Positions 26,128 through 35,310 of a stretch of 64,000 bases of DNA are shown in pieces (position 1 is the first letter of the stretch; every line of letters starts with the position of its first letter). Origin of the DNA: Pseudaquabacterium terrae (lineage in GTDB: Bacteria; Pseudomonadota; Gammaproteobacteria; Burkholderiales; Burkholderiaceae_C); contig NZ_JABRWJ010000009.1 of the NCBI RefSeq assembly GCF_013266755.1, positions 186,001-250,000 of the forward strand, given 5' to 3'. The position numbers were made by a program, and so were the translations under genes. The notes below the pieces were generated by a model, which made no database searches, had not been told where the DNA came from, and worked only from the letters and a program-made list of their open reading frames with translations.

Positions 26128-27345
26128 TCAGCGCGCCGCGATCGGCAGCATCTCCATCTGCGTCTCGGCGTCCTTCAGGTAGTTCTCGACCAGCATCGCC
26201 TCGAGGAAGCGGGTGTGGTCGAACACGGCATCGCGCAGCGCCGACAGCGGCCAGGGCGTGCGGTGGAAGAGGTAACCCATGTACCGGGCCATCTTCGCGT
26301 TCTTGTTCGTGTAGGCGACGCGCTGGCGGTCGTAGTGCGCCAGGCCGCGCGCCAGCGCGTCGCGCTGCGCGAGGTCCACGCCTTCGAGGCACTTCGCGAG
26401 CCACCAGCCGTCTTCGATCGCCATGCCCATGCCGTAGGCGGCATAGGGCGATACCGGGTGCACCGCATCGCCGACGAAGGACACGCGGCCCTTCGACCAG
26501 CTCGACAACGCGGGCCGGTTGTAGATCTCCCAGCGGAAGCAGTTGCGCTCGAAGTCGGTGGCCGCGGCCAGGCGCGGCAGCGGGTCGGCCCATCTGCGCA
26601 GGTGGTTCGTCAGGTGCGCGCGGACGTCGCCATCGAAATCCTGGCCTTCGTTCCACGGCTCGACCACCCACCACTCCACGGCCGGCTTGCCGTCGTGCAG
26701 GATGGGGAAGAAGCTCGCCTGCACGTTGCGCGAGTGCGAGATCCAGCCGACGTCGCGCGGCACGTCGTCGCAGTGGCACCAGGCCAGCCAGACCTGGATG
26801 CCGCAGTGGAACAGGCCCAGCTCGCCGAAGGTCTGCTGCGCCACGGTGGAACGGATGCCGTCGGCGCCGACCAGCAGGTCGGCTTCCCACCGGCTGCCGT
26901 CCTCGAAATGGGCGGTGACCGCGTCGGCCGTCTCGTCGTAGCGCGTGAAACGCTTGCCGGCCTGGATCAGGTCGGGCGGCATCACCGCGAGCAAACGTTC
27001 GATGGCCGCCGAGCGCAGCATGCCGTAGTGCCAGCCAGGGATGCCGGCACGCGCCTCGGCGCGTGGGTTGAACGGCAGCCGCGCGCGCAGCCGGCCGCGG
27101 TGGTTGCGGAACTCGGTGACGCCGTAGGCGCCGAGCTCGCGGATGTCCACGCCCATGTCGCGCAGCACCGACAGCACCGGCAGCGACAGCAGCACCGCGC
27201 CGCCCAGGGGCTTGACGGCATCCTGCCGCTCGAACAGGCGCACCTCGTGGCCGGCACGGTGGAACGCGAGCGCGGCCGCGAGTCCGCCGGGTCCGGCGCC
27301 GATGATCGCGACGCGGCGGCGCGGCACGGGTGGGGAGGCGGTCAT
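26128..27345 (-). CDS. FAD-dependent aromatic monooxygenase (group A)
   Basis: A 405-residue flavin hydroxylase. It has AIIGAGPGGLAAALAF near residue 14, LLVGADGIRSTVAQ and VSFVGDAVHPVSPYAAYGMGMAIED. It is of the salicylate/3-hydroxybenzoate hydroxylase type, acting on a hydroxylated aromatic. It is distinct from the other two flavin hydroxylases of the operon. The reading frame extends far upstream into other genes; ATG 27345 directly precedes the FAD motif. Confidence 0.92.
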   Translation of the reverse strand: MTASPPVPRRRVAIIGAGPGGLAAALAFHRAGHEVRLFERQDAVKPLGGAVLLSLPVLSVLRDMGVDIRELGAYGVTEFRNHRGRLRARLPFNPRAEARAGIPGWHYGMLRSAAIERLLAVMPPDLIQAGKRFTRYDETADAVTAHFEDGSRWEADLLVGADGIRSTVAQQTFGELGLFHCGIQVWLAWCHCDDVPRDVGWISHSRNVQASFFPILHDGKPAVEWWVVEPWNEGQDFDGDVRAHLTNHLRRWADPLPRLAAATDFERNCFRWEIYNRPALSSWSKGRVSFVGDAVHPVSPYAAYGMGMAIEDGWWLAKCLEGVDLAQRDALARGLAHYDRQRVAYTNKNAKMARYMGYLFHRTPWPLSALRDAVFDHTRFLEAMLVENYLKDAETQMEMLPIAAR

Positions 27346-27380
27346 GGTCTCGTGCGGGTTGGGCGAAGAGGCTTCGGAGG

Positions 27381-29795
27381 TCACGAACGCGCCTTCAGCG
27401 CGCCGTAGAACGCGGCCGAGTTCGTGGCGACCTGGGGCGCGCGCTTCAGCAGGAAGTGCGCGAGCGCGGGCAGCAGCACCAGCGCGCCGAGCATGTTCCA
27501 CAGGAACATGAAGGCCAGCAGCAGGCCCATGTCGGCCTGGAACTTGATGGGGCTGGCGACCCAGGTGATGACGCCGATGGCGAGCGTCACGCCGGTCAGC
27601 ATGACCACCTTGCCGGTGAAGAGCAGCGCGCGGTAGTAGCTTTCCGACAGGCTGCGGCCTTCGCGCAGCTGCGCCAGCGTGACGCTCAGGATGTACAGCG
27701 CATAGTCCACGCCGATGCCCACGCCCAGCGCGATGACCGGCAGCGTCGCCACCTTCACGCCCATGCCGAGGGCCACCATCAGCGCCTCGGCGAGCACCGA
27801 GGTCAGCATCAGCGGCAGGATCGCGACGACCACCGCGCGCCACGAGCGGAAGGTCACGAAGGCGAGCAGCGCGACCGCGGCGTAGACCAGCGCCAGCATC
27901 GTGCGCCAGGCGTCCTTCACGACGATGTTGGTCGCCGCCTCGATGCCCGCCGAGCCGGCGGCGAGCAGGAACCTGACGTCGTCCGTGTCGTTCGCCGCGG
28001 CGAAGGCCTCGACGTGCCCGACCACGTGCGCCAGCGTCTCGGCCTTGTGGTCGCGCAGGTAGACCGAGAGCGTCAGCAGCGAGCACGCGTCGTTGTACAG
28101 GCCGCGCGGCGCGCCGGCGGTGACGGTGTTCAGCATGTCCTGGTTGGGCAGGAACTCGTACCACTTCGGGCTGCCTTCGTTCAGCCCGGCGAGCACGCGG
28201 CGGTTCAGCAGCGCCAGCGAGTTGGTGCTCTCGACGCCGCCCAGCTGGCGCAGCTGCCATTCGAGCGCGTCGATCTTGTTCAGCGTCTCGACCTGCGAGC
28301 ACTGGCCCTCGGGCGCCTTGACCATGACAGCGAGCACGTCGCTGGAGGCGCCGTAGGCCGCGTTGACGAAGGCGACGTCGCGGTTGTAGCGCGAGTCCGC
28401 GCGCAGCTCGGGCGCGCCGGGGTCGAGGTCGCCGATCTTCAGCTGCGTGCTCGCCGCGAACCCGAGCGCGCCGAGCAGCACCGCGACCATGATCGCGATC
28501 AGCGCGTGGCGCCGCTGCGTGTAGCGGTCGAGAAAGGCCCACAGCGGCTGCTTGCCGGCGCCCGCCGCATCGGCGGCCTCGGCACGCAGGCTGCGCTGGG
28601 CGGCGGTCGCGCTGACGCCGGTGTAGCTCAGCAGGATCGGCAGCAGGATCAGGTTGGTGAAGATCAGCACCGCGACGCCGATGGATGCGGCGATCGCCAG
28701 TTCGCGGATGGCCTGGATGTCGATCACCAGCAGCACCGCGAAGCCGACCGCATCGGCGAGCAGCGCGGTCAGCCCGGCAAGGAACAGGCGCCGGAAGGTG
28801 AAGCGGGCGGCGACCAGCTTCGGCAACCCGCGGCCGATGTCCTGCATGATGCCGTTCATCTTCTGCGCGCCGTGGCTCATGCCGATGGCGAAGACGAGGA
28901 AGGGCACCAGGATCGAATACGGATCGAGCGTGTAGCCCAGCGCCGGCAGCAGCCCGAGCTGCCAGACCACGGCCACCAGCGAAGCCGCCACGACCAGCAG
29001 CGTCGAGCGCACGCAGCGCGTGTACCAGAACACCGCCGCGGTGGCGATCGCGACCGCGAGCGTGAAGAAGCCCAGCACCGCGCGCACCCCATCGATCAGG
29101 TCGCCGACGATCTTCGCGAAGCCGGTGACATGGATGCGCACGCCCTGCTGTTCGTACTTCACCCGCAGGGCCTCGATGCGCTGCGCGAACGCGGCGTAGT
29201 CGAGCGCGCGGCCTTCGGCGTCGCGCGCGAGCAAGGGCACGTAGATGACGCTGGAGCGGGCGTCGAGCGCGACCAGCTGGCCGATCTCGCCCGAGCGCGC
29301 GATGTTGGCGCGCAGCTGCTCCAGGCTCTTCGGCGAGCCGTCGTAGCCGTCCGGGATCACCGGGCCGCCCTCCAGGCCCTCCTCGGTGACGCCGACCCAG
29401 CGCGTCGTCGGCGTCCACAGCGACTTCATCTGGTTGCGCGCGACGCCGGGCAGGAGGAAGACCTCGTCGGAAAGCTGTCGCAGCGTCTCCAGGTACTTCG
29501 CGTCATAGACGCTGCCCTGCGGATTCGCGACCGCGATGCGCACGGCGTTGCCCAGCCCCGTCAGCTCGCCCTGGTGCGCGAGGAAGTTGCGGATGTAGCG
29601 GTGTTCCGCCGGAATCGTCTTCTCGAAGCTCGCGTTCAGCTGCAGGCGTGTCGCCTGCCAGCCGAGCAGGATGGTGACCAGCGCGCACAGCAGCACGACG
29701 ATGGCGCGGTGGTTGAACAGCGCACGCTCGACCAGCGAGCCCGAGCGCGGGTCGAAGTCAGCGGCGACTGCGGCGGCGGACAGAGAAACCTTCAC
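27381..29795 (-). CDS. MMPL/RND family inner-membrane transporter
   Basis: An 804-residue protein with the RND/MMPL plan: one TM helix near 30-47, a large periplasmic loop, five or six TM helices (about 245-420), a second loop and a final TM block (about 640-780). It resembles hopanoid-associated HpnN-like exporters and other MMPL lipid transporters more than drug-efflux pumps; no membrane-fusion protein gene is nearby. The start is a GTG forming a GTGA overlap with the Ycf48-like gene. With the next three genes it forms an envelope module for a hydrophobic molecule. Confidence 0.92.
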   Translation of the reverse strand: MKVSLSAAAVAADFDPRSGSLVERALFNHRAIVVLLCALVTILLGWQATRLQLNASFEKTIPAEHRYIRNFLAHQGELTGLGNAVRIAVANPQGSVYDAKYLETLRQLSDEVFLLPGVARNQMKSLWTPTTRWVGVTEEGLEGGPVIPDGYDGSPKSLEQLRANIARSGEIGQLVALDARSSVIYVPLLARDAEGRALDYAAFAQRIEALRVKYEQQGVRIHVTGFAKIVGDLIDGVRAVLGFFTLAVAIATAAVFWYTRCVRSTLLVVAASLVAVVWQLGLLPALGYTLDPYSILVPFLVFAIGMSHGAQKMNGIMQDIGRGLPKLVAARFTFRRLFLAGLTALLADAVGFAVLLVIDIQAIRELAIAASIGVAVLIFTNLILLPILLSYTGVSATAAQRSLRAEAADAAGAGKQPLWAFLDRYTQRRHALIAIMVAVLLGALGFAASTQLKIGDLDPGAPELRADSRYNRDVAFVNAAYGASSDVLAVMVKAPEGQCSQVETLNKIDALEWQLRQLGGVESTNSLALLNRRVLAGLNEGSPKWYEFLPNQDMLNTVTAGAPRGLYNDACSLLTLSVYLRDHKAETLAHVVGHVEAFAAANDTDDVRFLLAAGSAGIEAATNIVVKDAWRTMLALVYAAVALLAFVTFRSWRAVVVAILPLMLTSVLAEALMVALGMGVKVATLPVIALGVGIGVDYALYILSVTLAQLREGRSLSESYYRALLFTGKVVMLTGVTLAIGVITWVASPIKFQADMGLLLAFMFLWNMLGALVLLPALAHFLLKRAPQVATNSAAFYGALKARS

Positions 29796-30862
29796 TTGGC
29801 GGGTCCCGGTTCAGTCTCGGCGCGTTGTGCGCCTTGCACGGTCAAGGCGAGCAGCGGCGCGCCCGCGCGCGGCAGCAGCCCGTTCAGCGGCGGCAGCGGC
29901 CTCGTGTTCAACGGCACCAGCCGGTCGCCCTGCAGCGCCATCACGACACCGGCCTGGCTGGCTGCCAGCAGGCGGCCGTCGGGTGCGATTGCGGTCGCGG
30001 TGATCGAGGCCGGGATCGGCACGGCGACCGACGTCCAGCTCGCGCCGCCGTCGGTCGAGCGCAGCGTGGTGCCGCGCAGGCCGGCGAGCACGATGTCCTG
30101 CTCGCCAAGCAGCTCGGCGCTGAAGAAGCTGCCCTTGTAGGGCGTCTCCACGCGGCGGAAGCTGCGCCCGCCATCGGTCGACAGCAGCACCAGGCCCTGC
30201 TCGCCGGCGAGCAGCAGCGTCTGCCCGCGCTGGCGCGCGGCGTACAGGTGCAGCCCCTTCGGATTCGGCAGGCGTGGCATCCACGACTGCCAGGTCGATC
30301 CGCCGTCCTCGCTGGCCAGCGCCAGGCCGTAGGCCCCAACGACCAGAAGACGCGGCCCGCCGAGCAGCAGCAGGTCGAGCAGCGGCTTGTCCGGCCCGTC
30401 GGCGACGAGCCGCTCGGCGTCCTGCAGCGCACGCGCATCGCCGCCGGCGCGTGCGGCGTCGAGCACGATCTGCGCGGCCTGCCGCCCGTCGAGCCGGCGC
30501 GTCCAGCGCTCACCACCATCGTCGCTCGCGAGCACCGTGCCGCCATGGCCGACCGCCCAGCCCTGCTTCGCATCGGTGAAGCGCACCGCCGTCAACGTGA
30601 CGCTGGTGGGCACCGCCGCCTGACGCCAGTGCTGCGCGCCGTCGTCCGACAGCGCCACGATGCCGCGCTCGCCGACCGCGACGATGCGTTCGCCGGCGAG
30701 CGCCGCGCCGACCAGCACGGTGCGCTCCGGCGCACGCACCACCACGGCCGGGCGCTCCAGCGCCGGCCCCGTCGGCGCCGCGCCGCTCAGCGCGGGCAGC
30801 GCCGCCAGCGTGCACGGCAGCAGCCGGCGCAGGGCGAAGGTCGACAACAGGCGCATCGTCAT
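29792..30862 (-). CDS. Ycf48-like periplasmic beta-propeller protein
   Basis: A 356-residue exported protein: a signal peptide over about 1-30, then BNR/Ycf48-type propeller blades recognisable from recurring S-DDG-W units (LSDDGAQHW, ASDDGGERW, ASEDGGSTW, STDGGRSF, STDGGASW). It is presumably a periplasmic scaffold or assembly factor for the MMPL transporter encoded by the overlapping next gene. Ycf48 itself helps photosystem II assembly; that function is not implied here. Confidence 0.88.
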   Translation of the reverse strand: MTMRLLSTFALRRLLPCTLAALPALSGAAPTGPALERPAVVVRAPERTVLVGAALAGERIVAVGERGIVALSDDGAQHWRQAAVPTSVTLTAVRFTDAKQGWAVGHGGTVLASDDGGERWTRRLDGRQAAQIVLDAARAGGDARALQDAERLVADGPDKPLLDLLLLGGPRLLVVGAYGLALASEDGGSTWQSWMPRLPNPKGLHLYAARQRGQTLLLAGEQGLVLLSTDGGRSFRRVETPYKGSFFSAELLGEQDIVLAGLRGTTLRSTDGGASWTSVAVPIPASITATAIAPDGRLLAASQAGVVMALQGDRLVPLNTRPLPPLNGLLPRAGAPLLALTVQGAQRAETEPGPAK

Positions 30863-30873
30863 CACTTTCGTCT

Positions 30874-32226
30874 TCAGCGCACGCCTTCGCCCGCCAGCGC
30901 GTCCGGCGAGAAGACGCTGTCCGGGAAGCGCGGCTTCAGCGGGTACTGCGCGGCCTTGGCGTTGTAGAGGTTGCCGATGAAGCCCTGGCCCGAGATCAGG
31001 TCGTTGAAGCCAAACGAGCCGATCGGGTTGCCCGGCAGGTCGGGTGCGACGAAGGTCTGCGCCCACAGCGTCTTCCACAGCTGGCCCTGCGCGTCCCAGC
31101 GGTCGCCGAGCACGCAGATCCAGGTGTCCTCGTCGCAGTAGTAGCGGCTCTTCGGCGCCTGGTGGCGCTGGCCTTGGCGCAGCGTCGCCTCGACCACCCA
31201 CACGCGGTGCAGCTCCCAGCGCATGTGCTCGGGGTTGAAGTGGTTCTTCGCGATGACCTCGGCGTCGGTCTTCGGCTGCAGGAAGCGGTTGGCGTTGTAG
31301 GGGATGAACATCTCCTGCTTGCCGACGAGCTTCCAGTCGAAGCGGTCGAGCCGGCCGGTCCAGACCTCGATCTCGTCGAAGCTCATCACGCCGGCCGCGG
31401 CCGGCGTCGGCGTGTCGCAGCAGGGGTTGGGCAGCTTGCGCACGCGGCGCTGGCCGGTCAGGTAGACCCAGCCCTGGCTCTTGCTGCCGTCGATGTTCTC
31501 GCGGCCGAGAATCGCCTCGCCGGCACGGATCGGCGGGCCGGCGTTGACGAGGCGGATCAGCCAGAAGTCGTTGCTCTTCGCGAAGCTCTCGGGGCTGCCG
31601 TCCTGGAAGTAGTACGGCATCTGCTGCTCGGCGCGGCCGTCGGTCGTCAGCACGGCCTTGCCGTCGGCGGTGAGCTGGTACTGGCTGATGTTGAATTCCC
31701 ACGAGGCGCCGCGCCAGCGCAGCATGTGGTTCCAGATCACTTCGGCGCCGGTCTTCGGGATCGGGAACGGGATGCCGCCGTAGGCGCCGTCGACCACGTC
31801 GCCGGCAAGCTTCGCGCGGGTCGCGTTCTTCAGCGTGTTGTCGTAGACCCATTGCGGCGCGGCCGCGGTGCGATGGGTCTTGTAGACGTCGATGCGATAG
31901 CTGTCGGGGTACTTCTTCAGCATCGCCTTCTGCCCTTCGGTGAGCTTGGCGGCGTACTGCTCGACGTTCTTGGCCGTGATCGAGAACAGCGGCTTCTCGT
32001 CCTTGAACGGATCGCCGCGGCGGCCGCCGGGCTTGTCGCCGGCGATGGGCGTGGTGTGGCCACCGCTCCATGCGGGGATGCTGCCGTCCTTGTTGCCGGC
32101 CTTCTCTGCGCCGAAGGGCGTCAGTTCGGTCTTCAGCTTCGCGGCCTCGTCGGCCGGCACGGCCGCGAGCGCGGGGCCGAAGGCCATGGCAATGCACGCG
32201 GCAAGGGTGATGCGGGTGAGGGTCAT
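30874..32226 (-). CDS. DUF1329 periplasmic protein
   Basis: A 450-residue exported protein with a signal peptide cleaved near residue 21 (FGPALAA). It has the DUF1329 hallmarks: an N-terminal LKTELTPFGAEKAGN segment, IPAWSGG, and many aromatic-rich strands, giving a LolA/LppX-like lipid-binding fold by family knowledge. It may carry a hydrophobic ligand across the periplasm between the DUF1302 outer-membrane protein and the MMPL transporter. It lies 16 bases after the DUF1302 gene and 11 before the Ycf48-like gene. Confidence 0.92.
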   Translation of the reverse strand: MTLTRITLAACIAMAFGPALAAVPADEAAKLKTELTPFGAEKAGNKDGSIPAWSGGHTTPIAGDKPGGRRGDPFKDEKPLFSITAKNVEQYAAKLTEGQKAMLKKYPDSYRIDVYKTHRTAAAPQWVYDNTLKNATRAKLAGDVVDGAYGGIPFPIPKTGAEVIWNHMLRWRGASWEFNISQYQLTADGKAVLTTDGRAEQQMPYYFQDGSPESFAKSNDFWLIRLVNAGPPIRAGEAILGRENIDGSKSQGWVYLTGQRRVRKLPNPCCDTPTPAAAGVMSFDEIEVWTGRLDRFDWKLVGKQEMFIPYNANRFLQPKTDAEVIAKNHFNPEHMRWELHRVWVVEATLRQGQRHQAPKSRYYCDEDTWICVLGDRWDAQGQLWKTLWAQTFVAPDLPGNPIGSFGFNDLISGQGFIGNLYNAKAAQYPLKPRFPDSVFSPDALAGEGVR

Positions 32227-32242
32227 GGCAGAACTCCGGCGA

Positions 32243-33967
32243 TCAGAACGTGCGGCGCAGCGACAGCGCCAGGTGGTTGCGGTCGGCCAGCGGGTTGCCG
32301 CGGCCGAAGACCGGCGTGCCGCCGGCCAGGATCGGCGAGAAGTCGACGAAGGGCTCGGCCTTGCCGATGTAGTGCGTGTAGCCCAGCGCGAACTGCCAGA
32401 CGCCGAGGTAGCTGCCTTCGATGCCGACGTTGGCGCTCCCCGTGCCCTTGGCGCCCCAGCCGGCGCCGGTGACGGACGAGCGGCCGTCCAGCACGTAGCG
32501 CAGGCCGATCGGCACGCTCAGGTCCAGCCCGGGCAGCGCCTGGCGGTAGCTGGGCGTGAAGATGAACTGCAGCGCGGTCGCGTCGCGCGTGGCGGCCTTG
32601 TCCAGTTCCTTGTGCGGGTCGTCCTTGCGCAGCACGCGGTTCCAGGCGATCTCGGCCACCAGCGTCGATTCGCGGGCGATGAAGCTCGGGCCGAAGGTCG
32701 CCAGCGTCGACAGGTTCAGGTGCGCGGTGCGGCCCAGCGCCGCATGCGGCTGCGGCGCACCGACACCGCCCGGGTAGATCATGTTGGTGCTGCGCAGCGG
32801 CATGTCGTCGCGCACCGAGGCCTCACCGGCGACGTTGAAGTCGCCGAACGAATGCGAGGCGCTCACGCCCAGCGTCTTGACGTTGGCGGGGAACTGGTAG
32901 AACCAGGTGCCGGGCTTGGTGCCCATGGGGTTGGGCGGCGCGGCCGGGTTCAGGTTGCCGTAAAGCTGGCCCGACTTGTCGTGATAGCGCGCGAAGTACG
33001 CGCCGAGGTCAGTCTCGCCGACGCGCCACTTCAGCTGCAGGCCGAACTGGCCCGAGTCCTTCGGCTTCTGGTCCGCGCCCGGCGTCAGCACGTAGTTGCC
33101 GGAGATCGGCGTGCCGGGCGGGATGCTGACGAACTCGGGTTGCTGCGATCCCCAAGGGATGTTCGCGGTCGAGAAGTAGCTGCCCGCCGGTGCGAGGCGG
33201 TCTTCCTCCCAGCGCCACTGCACATAGCCGCCGACCGAGACCTCGGGCGTGACCTGCAACTGCGCCGACAGCTGCGGCACCGGGCGGATGATCTCCTTGA
33301 ACTGCGCGTTCGGCGACGCGAGCAGCTTGTCGATGTCCACCGGCCCCTGCGCCCGCGCGATGCCGTTGTCGCCGAAGAACAGGCTCTCGCCGTACTGCAG
33401 CGCGTGGCGGCCCAGGCGCGCGGTGAGCTTCATGCCGTTGTCCATGCGCCAGCCGCCGAACACGAAGGCGTCGAGCAGCTCGGCCTTCTCGCCGGCGATC
33501 TTCTGCGTGCGGGCGGGAAACTCGTTGTAGGGCCGCTGGCCGATCGTCGGGTCGTTGTCGGCCTTCGTCCTGCCGTGCAGCTTGTCGTCGTACCAGGCCG
33601 CGCCGCTCACGCGCAGGCCGAAGTCGCGGCGCCAGATCGCATCGAACTCGGTCAGCAGGTCGGCGCGCGCGGACACCAGGCCCTTCTTCTGGAAGTTCTG
33701 GTCGCCGGCGTTGAAGTTCAGCGCCTGCGGGAACGAGAAGCTCGCCGGCGCTGGCGCCGGCGCGCCGGTGGGCACCTGGCGGAACGAGTCCTTCAGGGCC
33801 GGGTCGGCCGCTTCGGTGCGGACCTTGGCGCTCAAGCGCAGGCTGTTGTCCCAGCGCAGCGACCAGTCCGGGTGGCCGGTGTCGATCTCGAAGGCCTGCG
33901 CGCTGCAGGCCAGTGCCGCGGCGGCGGCGGCGAGCGCTGCAGGCCGCAGCGCGTGTCGGGTTCTCAT
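32243..33967 (-). CDS. DUF1302 outer-membrane protein
   Basis: A 574-residue exported protein with a signal peptide to about residue 25 (ALACSAQA), then alternating hydrophobic/polar strands and a C-terminal aromatic end (LALSLRRTF) expected of an outer-membrane barrel. It matches the DUF1302 family in its opening WSLRWDNSLRLSAKVR and the GRHALQYGESLFFGDNG block. Together with DUF1329, the propeller protein and the MMPL protein it would form the outer-membrane part of a transport system for a hydrophobic compound. Confidence 0.92.
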   Translation of the reverse strand: MRTRHALRPAALAAAAAALACSAQAFEIDTGHPDWSLRWDNSLRLSAKVRTEAADPALKDSFRQVPTGAPAPAPASFSFPQALNFNAGDQNFQKKGLVSARADLLTEFDAIWRRDFGLRVSGAAWYDDKLHGRTKADNDPTIGQRPYNEFPARTQKIAGEKAELLDAFVFGGWRMDNGMKLTARLGRHALQYGESLFFGDNGIARAQGPVDIDKLLASPNAQFKEIIRPVPQLSAQLQVTPEVSVGGYVQWRWEEDRLAPAGSYFSTANIPWGSQQPEFVSIPPGTPISGNYVLTPGADQKPKDSGQFGLQLKWRVGETDLGAYFARYHDKSGQLYGNLNPAAPPNPMGTKPGTWFYQFPANVKTLGVSASHSFGDFNVAGEASVRDDMPLRSTNMIYPGGVGAPQPHAALGRTAHLNLSTLATFGPSFIARESTLVAEIAWNRVLRKDDPHKELDKAATRDATALQFIFTPSYRQALPGLDLSVPIGLRYVLDGRSSVTGAGWGAKGTGSANVGIEGSYLGVWQFALGYTHYIGKAEPFVDFSPILAGGTPVFGRGNPLADRNHLALSLRRTF

Positions 33968-34000
33968 CGGTCGTCTCCTGGTCTCATGGGGTGCTCGTCG

Positions 34001-35122
34001 TCATGCCGGCTGCGCAACGGTCTGCGCCAGCCGTTCCATCAGCAGGTTCAGGTCGGCGCCGCTGTCGGGCTGCAGGTCCCAGCGCGCCGCGGTGGTGGTG
34101 ATGTCGTGCACGCGCCGCACGCGCTCGGCACGGCGGCGCTCGAAGGCCTCGAACAGCTCGGCGCGGCTGGTGGCGGACACCAATAACTCGCCAAGCACGC
34201 GTGCATCCTCCACGGCCTGCGCGGCCGCCTGGCCGAAGTGCGGCGGCAAGGCATGCGCGCAGTCGCCGACCGCGAGCACGGCGCCGCGGTGCCAGGGCAC
34301 GTCGAGCAGCGCCGAGCGGGCCGGGCGCAGCGTGATCGGCGTGGTCTCGTCCAGGCGCGGCGCCAGCGCACGCAGCCGCGGCGCGAAGGTGGCCAGCGCC
34401 CGACGCAGATGCGCCGCCGGCGCGACGTCCGCGGCCGGCATGCCCGGCTCGGTCAGCGCGAGGCCAGCCTGGTCGTGTCGCACGGGCACCAGCACCGCGC
34501 GCCGGCCGGCGTCGCCGAAGGCGATCAAGGGGCGGTCGAGATCGACGGGGCGCGGCAGCAGCGTGTACCACCAGGCCTGGCCCAGCTCGGCCGCCGGCAT
34601 CGCCTGCGGGAACAGCGCGCGCGACAGCGCGCTGCCGGCGCCCGCCGCGAGAACGACAAGCTCGGCCTCGACCGACTCACCCCCCTCCAGCGCGACCCGT
34701 GCGAAACCCGTGTGCTCGTGCACCGCCTGCACCCGCGCGGCGCGCCGCAGCGCCACGCCGCGGGCCACCGCCTCGCGCTCCAGCAGCCGATGCAGCTCGT
34801 CGTGGCGGATGCCCAGCGCGGCCGGGAAGCGCGGGCCGGCCAGGCGCTCGGTCGGCAGCTCATGCAGGTGCCGGCCGTGGCGATCGATGACGTCGATGCC
34901 GCGGTAGGGAAAGCCGGCGCGCACGCAGTGATCGCCGACGCCGAAGGCCGCAAGGTCGCGCAGCATGTTCGGCACCACCTCGATGTGCGCGGCCAGCGCA
35001 CGCGGCTCGGCCGCCTCGTCGAGCAGTTGCACCGACAGCCCGCGGTCCACCGCGGCCAGTGCGCAGCACAGGCCGGCGAGGCCGGCGCCGATCACGCAGG
35101 CGCGCATCGGGCGCTGCGTCAT
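34001..35122 (-). CDS. FAD-dependent monooxygenase (group A)
   Basis: A 373-residue flavin hydroxylase and the first gene of the 16-gene operon. Motifs are CVIGAGLAGLCCALA (residues about 8-22), a basic residue run after LAAHIEVVPNMLRDL, and VLAVGDCAHALPPHFGQAAAQAVED. ATG 35122 has a GAGGTG ribosome site; the frame is open to 35257 but the FAD motif should start within ten residues. It lies opposite a NahR/NodD-type LysR gene, an arrangement common for salicylate-hydroxylase-like genes. Confidence 0.9.
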   Translation of the reverse strand: MTQRPMRACVIGAGLAGLCCALAAVDRGLSVQLLDEAAEPRALAAHIEVVPNMLRDLAAFGVGDHCVRAGFPYRGIDVIDRHGRHLHELPTERLAGPRFPAALGIRHDELHRLLEREAVARGVALRRAARVQAVHEHTGFARVALEGGESVEAELVVLAAGAGSALSRALFPQAMPAAELGQAWWYTLLPRPVDLDRPLIAFGDAGRRAVLVPVRHDQAGLALTEPGMPAADVAPAAHLRRALATFAPRLRALAPRLDETTPITLRPARSALLDVPWHRGAVLAVGDCAHALPPHFGQAAAQAVEDARVLGELLVSATSRAELFEAFERRRAERVRRVHDITTTAARWDLQPDSGADLNLLMERLAQTVAQPA

Positions 35123-35257
35123 CGCGGCACCTCGTGCATCGCAGGCGTGAGTTCGCCCTCCGCATGGCCGCAAGCCATTCGTTGTCTCCGTGTCGTTGTG
35201 GGGGATGGGTTGACGAGAGGTTACGCAACTCGACCCATTCAGCAAAATGGTTTGCAT

Positions 35258-35272
35258 CCATGCGGTGCATGG
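35258..35272. promoter_or_regulatory. inverted repeat CCATGC-GGT-GCATGG, candidate LysR operator
   Basis: Perfect 6-base arms (35258-35263 and 35267-35272) lie in the 188-base region between the divergent monooxygenase and LysR genes. The region is locally AT-richer (35235-35255) and probably holds both promoters. Confidence 0.4.
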
Positions 35273-35310
35273 ACCCTGTGAATACTTTCCGGGTAATCCC
35301 GAAGGCCGGC

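Noticed and set aside
27330-30140. 936-codon plus-strand open frame
   Set aside because: Antisense to the MMPL transporter gene; composition artefact.
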